From NCBI RefSeq assembly GCF_002973595.1, contig NZ_PVEO01000009.1:1-64000 (forward strand): 64,000 nt of DNA. Reading direction: 5' to 3'. The notes under the pieces were generated by a model. That model did not search any database, was not told where the DNA came from, and saw nothing but the letters and a program-made list of their open reading frames with translations. Source of the DNA: Jejuia pallidilutea (GTDB taxonomy: Bacteria; Bacteroidota; Bacteroidia; Flavobacteriales; Flavobacteriaceae). The position numbers and the translations under genes were made by a program. This document shows positions 53,611 through 62,048 of this stretch, one piece after another. Within the stretch, counting starts at the first letter, position 1; each line of letters begins with the position of its first letter.

Positions 53611-55986
53611 ATGGGAGCAAAAACATGTTTCCACTGTGGACTAGATGCCACATCTTCTGAAATTGTGTACGACAATAAATCGTTTTGTTGTAACGGTTGT
53701 AAAACTGTTTACGAGATATTTTCTGCAAACGATTTAGGGTGCTATTACGATTTACAACAAGCCCCTGGCGCTACACCAAAAGAAATTGAAGGCAAATACA
53801 ATTTTTTGGATAACAAAAAAATTGTAGAACGCTTGTTGGAATTTAATGATGAAAACACACAAATTGTTACACTCTACATCCCACATATTCACTGTAGTTC
53901 TTGTATTTGGATTTTAGAGAATTTAAACAAACTACATCCTTCAATAAGTTCTTCAATTGTAAATTTTGGAAAAAAAACCGTTAGGGTAAATTACTACACA
54001 AATAACTTTTCTATAAAAGCATTAGTAAAATTATTAAGTAGCATAGGTTACGAACCATTTATAAGTTTAGATGACTATAGTGTGGGCAAAAAAAATGTAG
54101 ATCGTTCGCTAATTTACAAATTAGGAATCGCGGGTTTTGCTTTTGGTAACATTATGTTTTTATCCTTCCCGGAGTATTTTCAGGTTGGCGAATATTGGCT
54201 GGAACAATTTAAACATACGTTTAGGTGGTTAATGTTTACCTTCTCTCTTCCTGTAGTATTTTATTGCGCTCAAGACTATTTTATATCGGCCTACAAGGGT
54301 TTAAAATCTAAACTTTTAAATATAGATGTTCCTATAGCACTTGGTGTTACGGTACTATTCTTAAGGAGTACTGCCGAAATTGTTTTAGATATAGGTACAG
54401 GTTTTTTTGATAGTTTATCTGGTTTGGTATTCTTTCTTTTGCTTGGAAAATTTTTTCAGCAAAAAACGTACAATTTCTTATCGTTTGAAAGAGATTACAA
54501 ATCTTATTTCCCTATAGGAATTACAAAAATTACTTCAGAGGGTAAAGAAGAGTCTATACAAGTTTATGATATTGAAAAAGGTGATAGGCTTTTAATTAGA
54601 AATGAAGAATTAATTCCTGTAGATTGTATCTTAATTCATGGTAATGCCAGCATTGATTATAGTTTTGTAACAGGTGAATCTAATACGGTTTCTAAAACAT
54701 CTGGCGATAAGTTATTTGCTGGTGGCAAACAACTAAATGGCAGCATTGAGGTTGATGTATTAAAAACAGTAGAACAAAGCTACTTAACGCAATTATGGAG
54801 CAACGATGTATTTAATAAAAATAAAGAGGACGGGTTTACCAACCTAACCAATGCCATAAGCAAAAAGTTTACAATAACCATTTTAAGTATAGCAATTTTT
54901 GCAACCATTTTTTGGATGTTTGTTGATGCATCTAAAGCCTTAAATGTATTTACAGCTGTTTTAATTATTGCATGCCCTTGTGCCATTGCGCTGGCTGCAC
55001 CGTTTACCTTTGGTAATATGCTACGTATTTTTGGTAAGTTAAAATTTTACGCAAAAAACGCCTCGGTAATAGAACAATTGGCGGCCATTAACACCATTAT
55101 TTTTGATAAAACAGGAACTATTACTGCAAACAAAGAAACCTCTATTGCCTATGAGGGTATGGCACTTTCTAGCACCGAAGAAGTGCTTTTAAAAAGTTCG
55201 CTAAGAAACTCAAACCATCCCTTAAGTCGTTCTTTATATGCACTTTTACAGGATAACGATATTTTAACTTTAAACGATTACGAAGAGCATATTGGCAAAG
55301 GTATAAGCGCAACACACAATAACAATTCCATAAAAATTGGATCTGCACCTTTTGTGGGACATTCTTCTGAAAGTACCACTTTAAACACTGCGGTACATGT
55401 AAGCACCAATAATACATATAAGGGAAAATTTACATTTTATAATAAATACAGAAAAGGACTTTCAAAATTATTTAACAAACTAAAAAAAGAATACGATTTG
55501 GTTATACTTTCTGGCGATAATGCTGGAGAAAAAGAGAACTTAACCAAACTTTTACCAGCTAAAACAAAGTTGTTTTTTAACCAAAAGCCCGAAGACAAGT
55601 TAGAGTACATAAAGCACCATCAAAGTTCTGGTGCAAAAGTATTAATGATTGGTGATGGATTAAATGATGCAGGTGCCCTAGCACAAAGCGATGTTGGCAT
55701 TGCTATTTCAGAAGACGTAAATGTATTTTCACCAGCTTGCGATGCTATTTTAGATGCATCAAAATTTAATAGTTTATACCATTTTATAAAAGCATCAAAA
55801 CAGGCTATAACCATTATAAAATGGAGCTTTGTGCTATCTTTTGTTTACAATGCCATTGGCCTTTATTTTGCAGTTACAGGACAATTAGCACCTGTGGTTG
55901 CGGCTATTTTAATGCCTTTAAGCTCTATTAGTATCGTGGTATTTACAACAGTGTGTACTAATATAATTGGACGAAAGTTGAAATAG
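53611..55986 (+). CDS. ccoI: Copper-transporting P-type ATPase of the cbb3 locus
   Basis: A 791-residue P1B ATPase. The N-terminus has a Cys-rich zinc-finger-like module (CFHCG at 6-10, CCNGC near 27), then a heavy-metal domain with CSSC near 95, eight predicted membrane helices, the ion-binding CPC in IACPCAIAL near 454, the phosphorylation site DKTGT near 499 and GDGLND near 681. In cbb3-containing bacteria this type (CcoI/FixI) exports Cu needed for oxidase assembly. Location next to ccoS-ccoNOQP and the predicted Fnr-controlled promoter support that role. Confidence 0.92.
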   Translation: MGAKTCFHCGLDATSSEIVYDNKSFCCNGCKTVYEIFSANDLGCYYDLQQAPGATPKEIEGKYNFLDNKKIVERLLEFNDENTQIVTLYIPHIHCSSCIWILENLNKLHPSISSSIVNFGKKTVRVNYYTNNFSIKALVKLLSSIGYEPFISLDDYSVGKKNVDRSLIYKLGIAGFAFGNIMFLSFPEYFQVGEYWLEQFKHTFRWLMFTFSLPVVFYCAQDYFISAYKGLKSKLLNIDVPIALGVTVLFLRSTAEIVLDIGTGFFDSLSGLVFFLLLGKFFQQKTYNFLSFERDYKSYFPIGITKITSEGKEESIQVYDIEKGDRLLIRNEELIPVDCILIHGNASIDYSFVTGESNTVSKTSGDKLFAGGKQLNGSIEVDVLKTVEQSYLTQLWSNDVFNKNKEDGFTNLTNAISKKFTITILSIAIFATIFWMFVDASKALNVFTAVLIIACPCAIALAAPFTFGNMLRIFGKLKFYAKNASVIEQLAAINTIIFDKTGTITANKETSIAYEGMALSSTEEVLLKSSLRNSNHPLSRSLYALLQDNDILTLNDYEEHIGKGISATHNNNSIKIGSAPFVGHSSESTTLNTAVHVSTNNTYKGKFTFYNKYRKGLSKLFNKLKKEYDLVILSGDNAGEKENLTKLLPAKTKLFFNQKPEDKLEYIKHHQSSGAKVLMIGDGLNDAGALAQSDVGIAISEDVNVFSPACDAILDASKFNSLYHFIKASKQAITIIKWSFVLSFVYNAIGLYFAVTGQLAPVVAAILMPLSSISIVVFTTVCTNIIGRKLK

Positions 55987-56160
55987 ATAACCATAAAACA
56001 CTTCTCTAAGTTTTCACAGAAAATTAGGGAGATAATTTAAACTACGGTTTAAGTTGATAACTGCATTAGGAATTATAGAGAAAAGCTTACCATGAGAAAC
56101 AATAGAACACCTAGAGCGGAAAGCCCAACCAAAGAGATTAAAGCATAAAAAAAATGGGTA
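55987..56160. other. Spacer between ccoI and ccoS
   Basis: No convincing gene. A minus- or plus-strand hairpin terminator is not obvious; an 18-codon ATG ORF at about 56092-56148 was seen but has no support. Confidence 0.45.
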
Positions 56161-56164
56161 AATA

Positions 56165-56176
56165 TGACAAATGTCA
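56165..56176 (+). promoter_or_regulatory. Fnr-type operator upstream of the cbb3 oxidase genes
   Basis: TGACAAATGTCA (with flanking A and T, ATGAC-AAAT-GTCAT). Centred about -41 from the predicted start; activating position. Confidence 0.78.
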
Positions 56177-56199
56177 TCTTTTTAAAATAAGTATAAAAG

Positions 56200-56207
56200 T
56201 ATTTTTG
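56200..56207 (+). promoter_or_regulatory. -7 box of the ccoSNOQP promoter
   Basis: TATTTTTG, exact TAnnTTTG, 23 bases after the Fnr palindrome and 20 bases before the ccoS ATG. Confidence 0.68.
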
Positions 56208-56227
56208 AACCATAACTTCAATTAGGT

Positions 56228-56413
56228 ATGAGTGTTATATATATTTTATTAGCCGTAAGCATAGTGGTTGCTATTGCTTTTTTTGTGGCATTTGTTGTTG
56301 CCGTAAAAAAAGGACAATTTGATGATAGCTATACACCGTCTGTACGCATGCTTTTTGAAGACGAATTAATAAAAGATAAAACCAATAAAACGATACTAAC
56401 CAAGAAAGATTAA
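56228..56413 (+). CDS. ccoS: cbb3 oxidase maturation protein CcoS
   Basis: A 61-residue single-span membrane protein: one helix (about 3-26, VIYILLAVSIVVAIAFFVAFVV) then FDDSYTPSVRMLFED, the tail motif of the CcoS/FixS family. It is needed for cofactor (heme b/Cu) insertion into CcoN in characterised bacteria. First gene of the oxidase transcript, 11 bases before the ccoNO fusion. Confidence 0.93.
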   Translation: MSVIYILLAVSIVVAIAFFVAFVVAVKKGQFDDSYTPSVRMLFEDELIKDKTNKTILTKKD

Positions 56414-56424
56414 TAACTATAATT

Positions 56425-58614
56425 ATGGAAATGCAACAATTTCATTACGATAATAAAATCGTTAAAAATTTTATTTATGCCACCATGCTTTGGGGGGTTG
56501 TAGGCATGCTTGTAGGGTTACTGCTAGCCTTTATGTTTTTATTTCCAAACTTAACAGACGGCATTTCGTGGTTAAGCTTTGGTAGATTAAGACCATTACA
56601 TACTAATGCCGTTATTTTTGCATTTGTAGGTAATGCTATTTTTGCAGGTGTTTATTATTCTACTCAACGCTTGTTAAAAGCAAGAATGTTTAACGACACC
56701 TTAAGTAAAATTAATTTTTGGGGCTGGCAACTTATTATTGTAGGTGCTGCAATAACTTTACCTCTTGGATACACAAGTTCTAAAGAATATGCCGAATTAG
56801 AATGGCCTTTCGATATTGCTATTGCAGTAATATGGGTGGTTTTTGGATGGAATTTAATTGGTACCATGTTAAAACGTAGACAACGCCATTTATATGTTGC
56901 TATTTGGTTTTACATAGCAACATTCGTAACCGTTGCAGTACTTCATATTTTTAATAGTTTAGAATTACCTTTATCATTAACCAGTATGAAAAGCTACTCT
57001 GTTTATGCTGGTGTACAAGATGCTTTAGTACAATGGTGGTATGGACACAATGCTGTTGCATTTTTCCTTACAACACCATTCCTAGGGTTAATGTACTACT
57101 TTGTACCAAAAGCAGCAAACAGACCTGTATACTCGTATAGACTTTCTATTGTGCACTTCTGGTCTTTAATATTTATTTACATTTGGGCAGGACCTCACCA
57201 TTTATTATATACTGCGTTACCAGAATGGGCACAAAACCTAGGGGTTACCTTTTCTGTAATGTTATTAATGCCGTCTTGGGGCGGTATGATAAACGGTTTA
57301 TTAACCTTACGTGGTGCTTGGGATAAAGTAAGAACAGATCCTGTTCTAAAATTTATGGTAGTTGCCATTACAGGATACGGTATGGCAACCTTTGAAGGCC
57401 CTACGCTTTCACTTAAAAACGTAAATGCTATTGCGCACTTTACAGATTGGATTATAGCACACGTACACGTGGGTGCTCTTGCTTGGAATGGTTTTTTAAC
57501 CTTTGGTATGATTTATTATTTAGTACCACGATTGTTTAAAACCAAACTGTACTCTGTAGGACTTGCCAATCTACACTTTTGGATAGGCACACTGGGTATA
57601 ATAATGTATGCTTTACCTATGTATGTTGCTGGATTTACACAAGCTAGTATGTGGAAACAATTTAACCCAGACGGAACTTTAGTTTACGGAAACTTTCTTG
57701 AAACCGTAACAGAAATTATTCCTATGTACTGGATGCGTGCCATTGGCGGTACTTTATACATAACAGGTATGCTAATTTTAGTATATAACATTATTGTAAC
57801 CATAAAACAAGGTAGTAAAGTAGAAGACGAGCTAGCTGAAGCTCCTGCTTTAGAACGAGTTACTAAAAGACGCACTGCTAACGAAGGGTGGCACACATGG
57901 ATTGAGCGCAGACCTATACAACTAACCATTTTAGCAACCATTGCTATTTTAATTGGTGGTATTGTACAAATTGTACCAACCATTATGGTAGAATCTAATA
58001 TCCCAACAATTGCTAGTGTTAAACCATACACCCCTTTGGAGTTAGAAGGTAGAGACATCTACATTCGAGAAGGCTGTGTGGGATGCCACTCACAAATGAT
58101 TCGCCCGTTTAGAAGTGAAGTTGAGCGCTATGGCGAATACTCTAAAGCTGGTGAGTATGTGTACGACCACCCATTCCTTTGGGGAAGTAAACGTACTGGT
58201 CCAGATTTACACCGCGTTGGCGGAAAATATTCAGATAACTGGCACTTTAACCACATGTACGATCCGCAAAGTACCTCATCTGGTTCTATTATGCCCCGTT
58301 ACCAATGGTTAACTAAAAATGAGTTAGATAAATCTCAAACAGAGATGAAAATGAGAACCATGGTTTCTCTTGGTGTTCCGTATTCAGATGAAGAAATAGC
58401 TGCTGCACAACAAAGTATGGCAGAACAGGGAGCACAAATAGAACAAAACCTTTACAGCGATCCAGATTTTGCAAACAACTACGAAGCAGACAAAAAATAT
58501 GCTGCCGAAAATGGTGAAGATTTTGTAGAAATGAAAAACAGAGAAATTGTAGCTTTAATAGCATACCTACAACGTTTAGGTACAGACATTAAAGTAGAAA
58601 CAGCTCAAAAATAA
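56425..58614 (+). CDS. ccoN: cbb3 cytochrome c oxidase, fused CcoN-CcoO
   Basis: A 729-residue fusion of the catalytic subunit and the monoheme subunit of the high-affinity terminal oxidase. The CcoN part (about 1-490, 12 or more membrane helices) has heme/CuB ligands in LRPLHTNA (about 58), WWYGHNAVAF (about 211), GPHHLLYT (about 253) and AHVHVGALAW (about 351). After a linker, another membrane helix and the CcoO domain follow, with one heme c site GCVGCHS at about 550-556 and the Met ligand in SIMPRY near 623. The fusion is typical of Bacteroidota. Confidence 0.96.
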   Translation: MEMQQFHYDNKIVKNFIYATMLWGVVGMLVGLLLAFMFLFPNLTDGISWLSFGRLRPLHTNAVIFAFVGNAIFAGVYYSTQRLLKARMFNDTLSKINFWGWQLIIVGAAITLPLGYTSSKEYAELEWPFDIAIAVIWVVFGWNLIGTMLKRRQRHLYVAIWFYIATFVTVAVLHIFNSLELPLSLTSMKSYSVYAGVQDALVQWWYGHNAVAFFLTTPFLGLMYYFVPKAANRPVYSYRLSIVHFWSLIFIYIWAGPHHLLYTALPEWAQNLGVTFSVMLLMPSWGGMINGLLTLRGAWDKVRTDPVLKFMVVAITGYGMATFEGPTLSLKNVNAIAHFTDWIIAHVHVGALAWNGFLTFGMIYYLVPRLFKTKLYSVGLANLHFWIGTLGIIMYALPMYVAGFTQASMWKQFNPDGTLVYGNFLETVTEIIPMYWMRAIGGTLYITGMLILVYNIIVTIKQGSKVEDELAEAPALERVTKRRTANEGWHTWIERRPIQLTILATIAILIGGIVQIVPTIMVESNIPTIASVKPYTPLELEGRDIYIREGCVGCHSQMIRPFRSEVERYGEYSKAGEYVYDHPFLWGSKRTGPDLHRVGGKYSDNWHFNHMYDPQSTSSGSIMPRYQWLTKNELDKSQTEMKMRTMVSLGVPYSDEEIAAAQQSMAEQGAQIEQNLYSDPDFANNYEADKKYAAENGEDFVEMKNREIVALIAYLQRLGTDIKVETAQK

Positions 58615-58632
58615 CCCAGTAAATAAAGTATT

Positions 58633-58818
58633 ATGCTAAAATTTGTAAAAAACCATATGGAGAGTATTACGGGGGTTGAAATATATCCTATAATTTCCCT
58701 ACTCATCTTTTTTATCTTTTTTGTAGCGCTTTTTTGGTGGGTTGCAACCGCTAAGAAAGATTATATAAAAACAGTAAGTAACATACCTTTAGACAACCAA
58801 AATAACGACACATTATGA
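58633..58818 (+). CDS. ccoQ: CcoQ-like small cbb3 subunit
   Basis: A 61-residue protein with one membrane helix (about 18-38, PIISLLIFFIFFVALFWWV). Size, position between ccoNO and ccoP, and the 4-base ATGA overlap with ccoP fit CcoQ/FixQ, a small subunit that stabilises the complex. Sequence conservation in this family is low, so position carries much of the weight. Confidence 0.82.
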   Translation: MLKFVKNHMESITGVEIYPIISLLIFFIFFVALFWWVATAKKDYIKTVSNIPLDNQNNDTL

Positions 58819-59762
58819 GAAATTTAGTTCCATCTTGGATTCGCGTTCCTGTAGTATTCTTTATTATTTTCGGAGCTGTAGAATTCTTTATAGATTCTGG
58901 TGAAAAACCTGCATTTATTGAATATCCGGCAGTACTATTATTTCTCTTATTAGTATTGTTAATTTTAATTGCCATAGAAGCTATTATTGGCGCATTAGAA
59001 AATGTAATGCTACATAAGCTAGACGAAGAGGCAAAAGCACGTTTTTTAGCTGAAAAAGAAAAAACTTTTGAGTTTACATGGTTAAAAGAAACCTACAACA
59101 AACTTTTAGGCCAAAAGCCAATTGAAGAAGAAGGAGAAATAATTCTAGACCATAACTACGATGGTATTAAAGAGCTAGACAATAACTTACCACCTTGGTG
59201 GCTGTATGCTTTTTATGCTTCAATTGTTTTTGCCGCAGTTTACTTAGTAAGATATCATATTTTTGAAGGGCCAACACAAATAGATGAGCTACAAACAGAA
59301 TTAGCCCAAGCTAAAATAGAAATTGAAGAATACAAGAAAACAGCTGTTGATTTAGTAGATGAAAACACTGTAGTAGTATTAACAAATCCTGATGACTTAA
59401 AAACAGGGCAATCCATTTTCGAAACCAACTGTGTAGCGTGCCATATGGCAGACGGTGGTGGTGGTATTGGACCAAACTTAACCGATAAACATTGGATTCT
59501 TGGTGGTGGTATTAAAAATGTTTTTAGAACCATCTCAGAAGGTGGGCGTTCTGGAAAAGGAATGATTCCTTGGAAAGCACAGTTAAAACCTTCTCAAATA
59601 GCAAAAGTAGCAAGTTATGTATTAACCTTTGAAGGTACTACACCTGCAAACCCTAAAGCTCCCGAAGGCGATATTTGGGTAGACGAAAATGCACCTGCTG
59701 AAGACATACCTACCGAGGCTATGGAAATAAAAACAGACTCTGTTATTAACGTTGTAAACTAA
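58815..59762 (+). CDS. ccoP: cbb3 oxidase subunit CcoP (monoheme)
   Basis: A 315-residue membrane-anchored cytochrome c. Two N-terminal helices (about 10-28 and 36-58) and a FixP_N-type helix with NNLPPWWLYAFYASI (about 118-140) precede a single cytochrome c domain with CVACH at 206-210 and a Met ligand in GMIPWK near 254. Classical proteobacterial CcoP carries two heme c groups; only one CxxCH is seen here. An acidic C-terminal tail ends the protein. It overlaps ccoQ by 4 bases. Confidence 0.93.
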   Translation: MRNLVPSWIRVPVVFFIIFGAVEFFIDSGEKPAFIEYPAVLLFLLLVLLILIAIEAIIGALENVMLHKLDEEAKARFLAEKEKTFEFTWLKETYNKLLGQKPIEEEGEIILDHNYDGIKELDNNLPPWWLYAFYASIVFAAVYLVRYHIFEGPTQIDELQTELAQAKIEIEEYKKTAVDLVDENTVVVLTNPDDLKTGQSIFETNCVACHMADGGGGIGPNLTDKHWILGGGIKNVFRTISEGGRSGKGMIPWKAQLKPSQIAKVASYVLTFEGTTPANPKAPEGDIWVDENAPAEDIPTEAMEIKTDSVINVVN

Positions 59763-59830
59763 ATAAGCAAACACCTTTATTCTGTTTAAGAATAAAAAAA
59801 CTAGTGAACTAAACTAAATACTTGAATCAA

Positions 59831-59863
59831 GACCTGTTAGATTTATTTTAAATCTAACAGGTC
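59831..59863. repeat. Perfect 14-bp inverted repeat between ccoP and ccoG
   Basis: GACCTGTTAGATTT (59831-59844) and its exact complement (59850-59863) with a 5-base loop. It resembles intergenic palindromes common in flavobacterial genomes. It lacks a T tract, so it is not a classical terminator; it ends 14 bases before the ccoG ATG. Confidence 0.75.
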
Positions 59864-59877
59864 TAAATCAAAAAAAA

Positions 59878-61302
59878 ATGGAAACCCCAGAGAACGAAAT
59901 ATTTAGAGACTCTATATCTACTATAACAGAAGAGGGTAAACGCGCATGGGTTTTTCCAAAAAAACCTAGTGGTAGGTTTTACGAATACAGAAAATATGTA
60001 AGCTACTTTTTGCTTGCATTTTTATTTTTGTCGCCTTTTATTAAAGTCAACGGAAATCAGTTTTTAATGTTTAACATACTGGAGCGTCGCTTTAATATTT
60101 TTGGTTTTCCGTTTTGGCCACAAGATTTTCATCTTTTTGTAATTTCTATGTTAATTGGTGTGGTGTTTATCACACTCTTTACAGTGGCGTTCGGACGTAT
60201 TTTCTGTGGATGGATTTGTCCGCAAACCATATTCATGGAGATGGTATTCCGTCGCATTGAATATTGGATAGAAGGCGATAGAAACAAGCAACGCAAATTA
60301 GCAAGACAAAAATGGGATGCAGAAAAAATAAGAAAAAAAGGGCTTAAACTTATTATTTTCCTTTTTATATCATTTTTAATTGCTAATGTATTTTTAGCTT
60401 ATTTAATTGGAAGCGATAAACTAATACGATACATTACAGATGGCCCATTTGAGCATCTTGGTACATTAGTACCATTACTAATTTTTACTGGTGTTTTTTA
60501 TTTTGTTTTTGCTTGGTTTAGAGAACAGGTATGCATTATCGCTTGTCCCTACGGAAGGCTTCAAGGTGTATTGTTAGATACAAAGTCTATTGTTGTGGCT
60601 TACGACCATAAACGTGGTGAAGGCGAAAATGGTAGAAAGAAATTTAGAAAAAACGAAGATCGTGAAGCTTTAGGCCACGGCGATTGTATAGACTGCTTAC
60701 AATGTGTACATGTATGCCCTACAGGTATAGATATTAGAAACGGTACGCAGTTAGAATGTGTAAACTGTACCGCTTGTATTGATGAATGCGACCATATCAT
60801 GGAAAGCATTAACCTCCCTAAAGGATTAATTAGATACGCTAGTGAAGAAAACATAGAAAAGAAAGCACCTTTTAAGCTTACCGCTAGAATGAAAGGCTAT
60901 ATTGCTGTACTTTCTATTATGATTGGGTTGTTAATTGGTATGCTATTTTTAAGAAATGACGTAGAAGCAAACGTGTTGAGACTACCAGGGCAACTATACG
61001 AACATAAAGAAAACAACATTATTAGCAACGTGTTCACTTATAAGTTAGTAAATAAAACATCTAATGATATTGAAGATGTAAGCCTAAAATTAATGTCGCA
61101 TAAAGGCGAGCTAAGATTGGTATCTACTAGTGATGAATTTACAGTACCTAGCCAAGGCATTGCAGAAGGCACGTTATTTATTGAGATAAACAATGCGGCA
61201 CTCTCTGGTGATAGAAATAAAATTAGAATTGGCGTATATAAAGGTGATGAGTTAATTGAAACCACAACAGCTAATTTTTTAGGTCCTAGGAGTTATAGAT
61301 AA
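59878..61302 (+). CDS. ccoG: Cytochrome c oxidase accessory protein CcoG
   Basis: A 474-residue membrane ferredoxin-like protein (RdxA/FixG family) that supports copper reduction and cbb3 assembly. Five or so membrane helices, with Cys motifs CGWICPQ (about 112), CIIACPYGR (about 220) and the double cluster-binding stretch with CIDCLQCVHVCP (about 266) and CVNCTACIDECD (about 293). The C-terminal 130 residues form an Ig-like periplasmic domain. Upstream is an inverted repeat, downstream an unusual 298-base gap before ccoH. Confidence 0.94.
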   Translation: METPENEIFRDSISTITEEGKRAWVFPKKPSGRFYEYRKYVSYFLLAFLFLSPFIKVNGNQFLMFNILERRFNIFGFPFWPQDFHLFVISMLIGVVFITLFTVAFGRIFCGWICPQTIFMEMVFRRIEYWIEGDRNKQRKLARQKWDAEKIRKKGLKLIIFLFISFLIANVFLAYLIGSDKLIRYITDGPFEHLGTLVPLLIFTGVFYFVFAWFREQVCIIACPYGRLQGVLLDTKSIVVAYDHKRGEGENGRKKFRKNEDREALGHGDCIDCLQCVHVCPTGIDIRNGTQLECVNCTACIDECDHIMESINLPKGLIRYASEENIEKKAPFKLTARMKGYIAVLSIMIGLLIGMLFLRNDVEANVLRLPGQLYEHKENNIISNVFTYKLVNKTSNDIEDVSLKLMSHKGELRLVSTSDEFTVPSQGIAEGTLFIEINNAALSGDRNKIRIGVYKGDELIETTTANFLGPRSYR

Positions 61303-61360
61303 GGTTTTCGTCGTAATAACGGTTAGATAGTACTTATTTTCGAGAAGTGAATAATTTTGG

Positions 61361-61447
61361 CCGACAATATATTATGGATTGAAGCTCCCCAGCACAGGAG
61401 GGAGCAACTGCCGAAAGCCATACAGCGACAGGTGAAATGCCATAATA
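61361..61447 (+). other. GC-rich, foldable non-coding segment between ccoG and ccoH
   Basis: A segment clearly richer in G+C than its surroundings, without an ORF. It can close with TATTATGG (61370-61377) pairing CCATAATA (61440-61447); inside are GCTCCC (61384-61389) with GGGAGC (61400-61405) and CTGcCG (61408-61413) with CGaCAG (61426-61431). Three nested or adjacent stems suggest a structured RNA, cis-element or mobile-element remnant. I could not match it to a known riboswitch. Confidence 0.45.
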
Positions 61448-61479
61448 ATTAGTTTAGTGCGTACAGTTGTACTAAATAG

Positions 61480-61595
61480 TTTTCTGTAAGGTTTTAAAAC
61501 CTTGTAGATCTAAATTAAAAATTGAAATGAGATTCTGAAACAAGTTCAGAATGACAAACTATAATAAAAAAAGATTCCTGCCTTTGCTGGAAGTT
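61480..61595. repeat. Cluster of short intergenic palindromic repeats before ccoH
   Basis: A 16-base perfect palindrome AAGGTTTTAAAACCTT (61488-61503), then an interrupted repeat ATTCTGAAACAAGTTCAGAAT (imperfect symmetry, around 61532-61552), then TTCCTGCCTTTGCTGGAA (around 61574-61591). All three resemble repeated intergenic sequences found widely in flavobacteria. They sit between the GC-rich element and the ccoH start. Confidence 0.55.
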
Positions 61596-61600
61596 GAGAT

Positions 61601-62047
61601 ATGAAAATTAATTGGGGAACCGGTATTGCATTGGCGTTTATAAGTTTTATTGCTTTTATAATGTACTTTATTATTTCTATGAATGTAAACGATAAGTACG
61701 ACCACGATTTGGTGAGTGATGATTATTATGGTGATGAATTAAAATACCAAGCAGATATTGATAAGCTTAAAAACGCTAACGCATTAACTACAAATATTAG
61801 TTACGAAAGAACTGTTGAGGGACTTAAAATAAACTTCCCACAGGATATTGATTATAAAGAAATTACAGGAAAAATGTTCCTATATAGACCATCTAACAAA
61901 CAACTAGACTTTGAAACTGCTATTTCATTGTCTAATCCTTATTTGCTCATACCTGACAAACGTTTGGTAGATGGTCGTTGGAACATTAAAATAGATTGGC
62001 AATATAAAGGAAAATCTTATTTATTTAAAAAATCTATAGTATATTAA
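61601..62047 (+). CDS. ccoH: FixH/CcoH-family protein
   Basis: A 148-residue membrane-anchored protein: one N-terminal helix (about 6-27, GIALAFISFIAFIMYFIISM), then a periplasmic beta-domain with DDYYGDELKYQADIDK, the FixH signature around the first Asp-Tyr-Tyr, and DGRWNIKIDWQYKGKSY at the end. FixH/CcoH takes part in cbb3 assembly. One base separates its stop from the next gene. Confidence 0.9.
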   Translation: MKINWGTGIALAFISFIAFIMYFIISMNVNDKYDHDLVSDDYYGDELKYQADIDKLKNANALTTNISYERTVEGLKINFPQDIDYKEITGKMFLYRPSNKQLDFETAISLSNPYLLIPDKRLVDGRWNIKIDWQYKGKSYLFKKSIVY

Positions 62048-62048
62048 C

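Noticed and set aside
56092-56148. 18-codon ORF upstream of ccoS (MRNNRTPRAESPTKEIKA)
   Set aside because: Very short, no ribosome-binding signal, no known family; probably chance.
61361-61447. Idea that the GC-rich element is a cobalamin, TPP or glycine riboswitch
   Set aside because: The conserved core sequences of these classes are not present, and the downstream gene is unrelated to those ligands.
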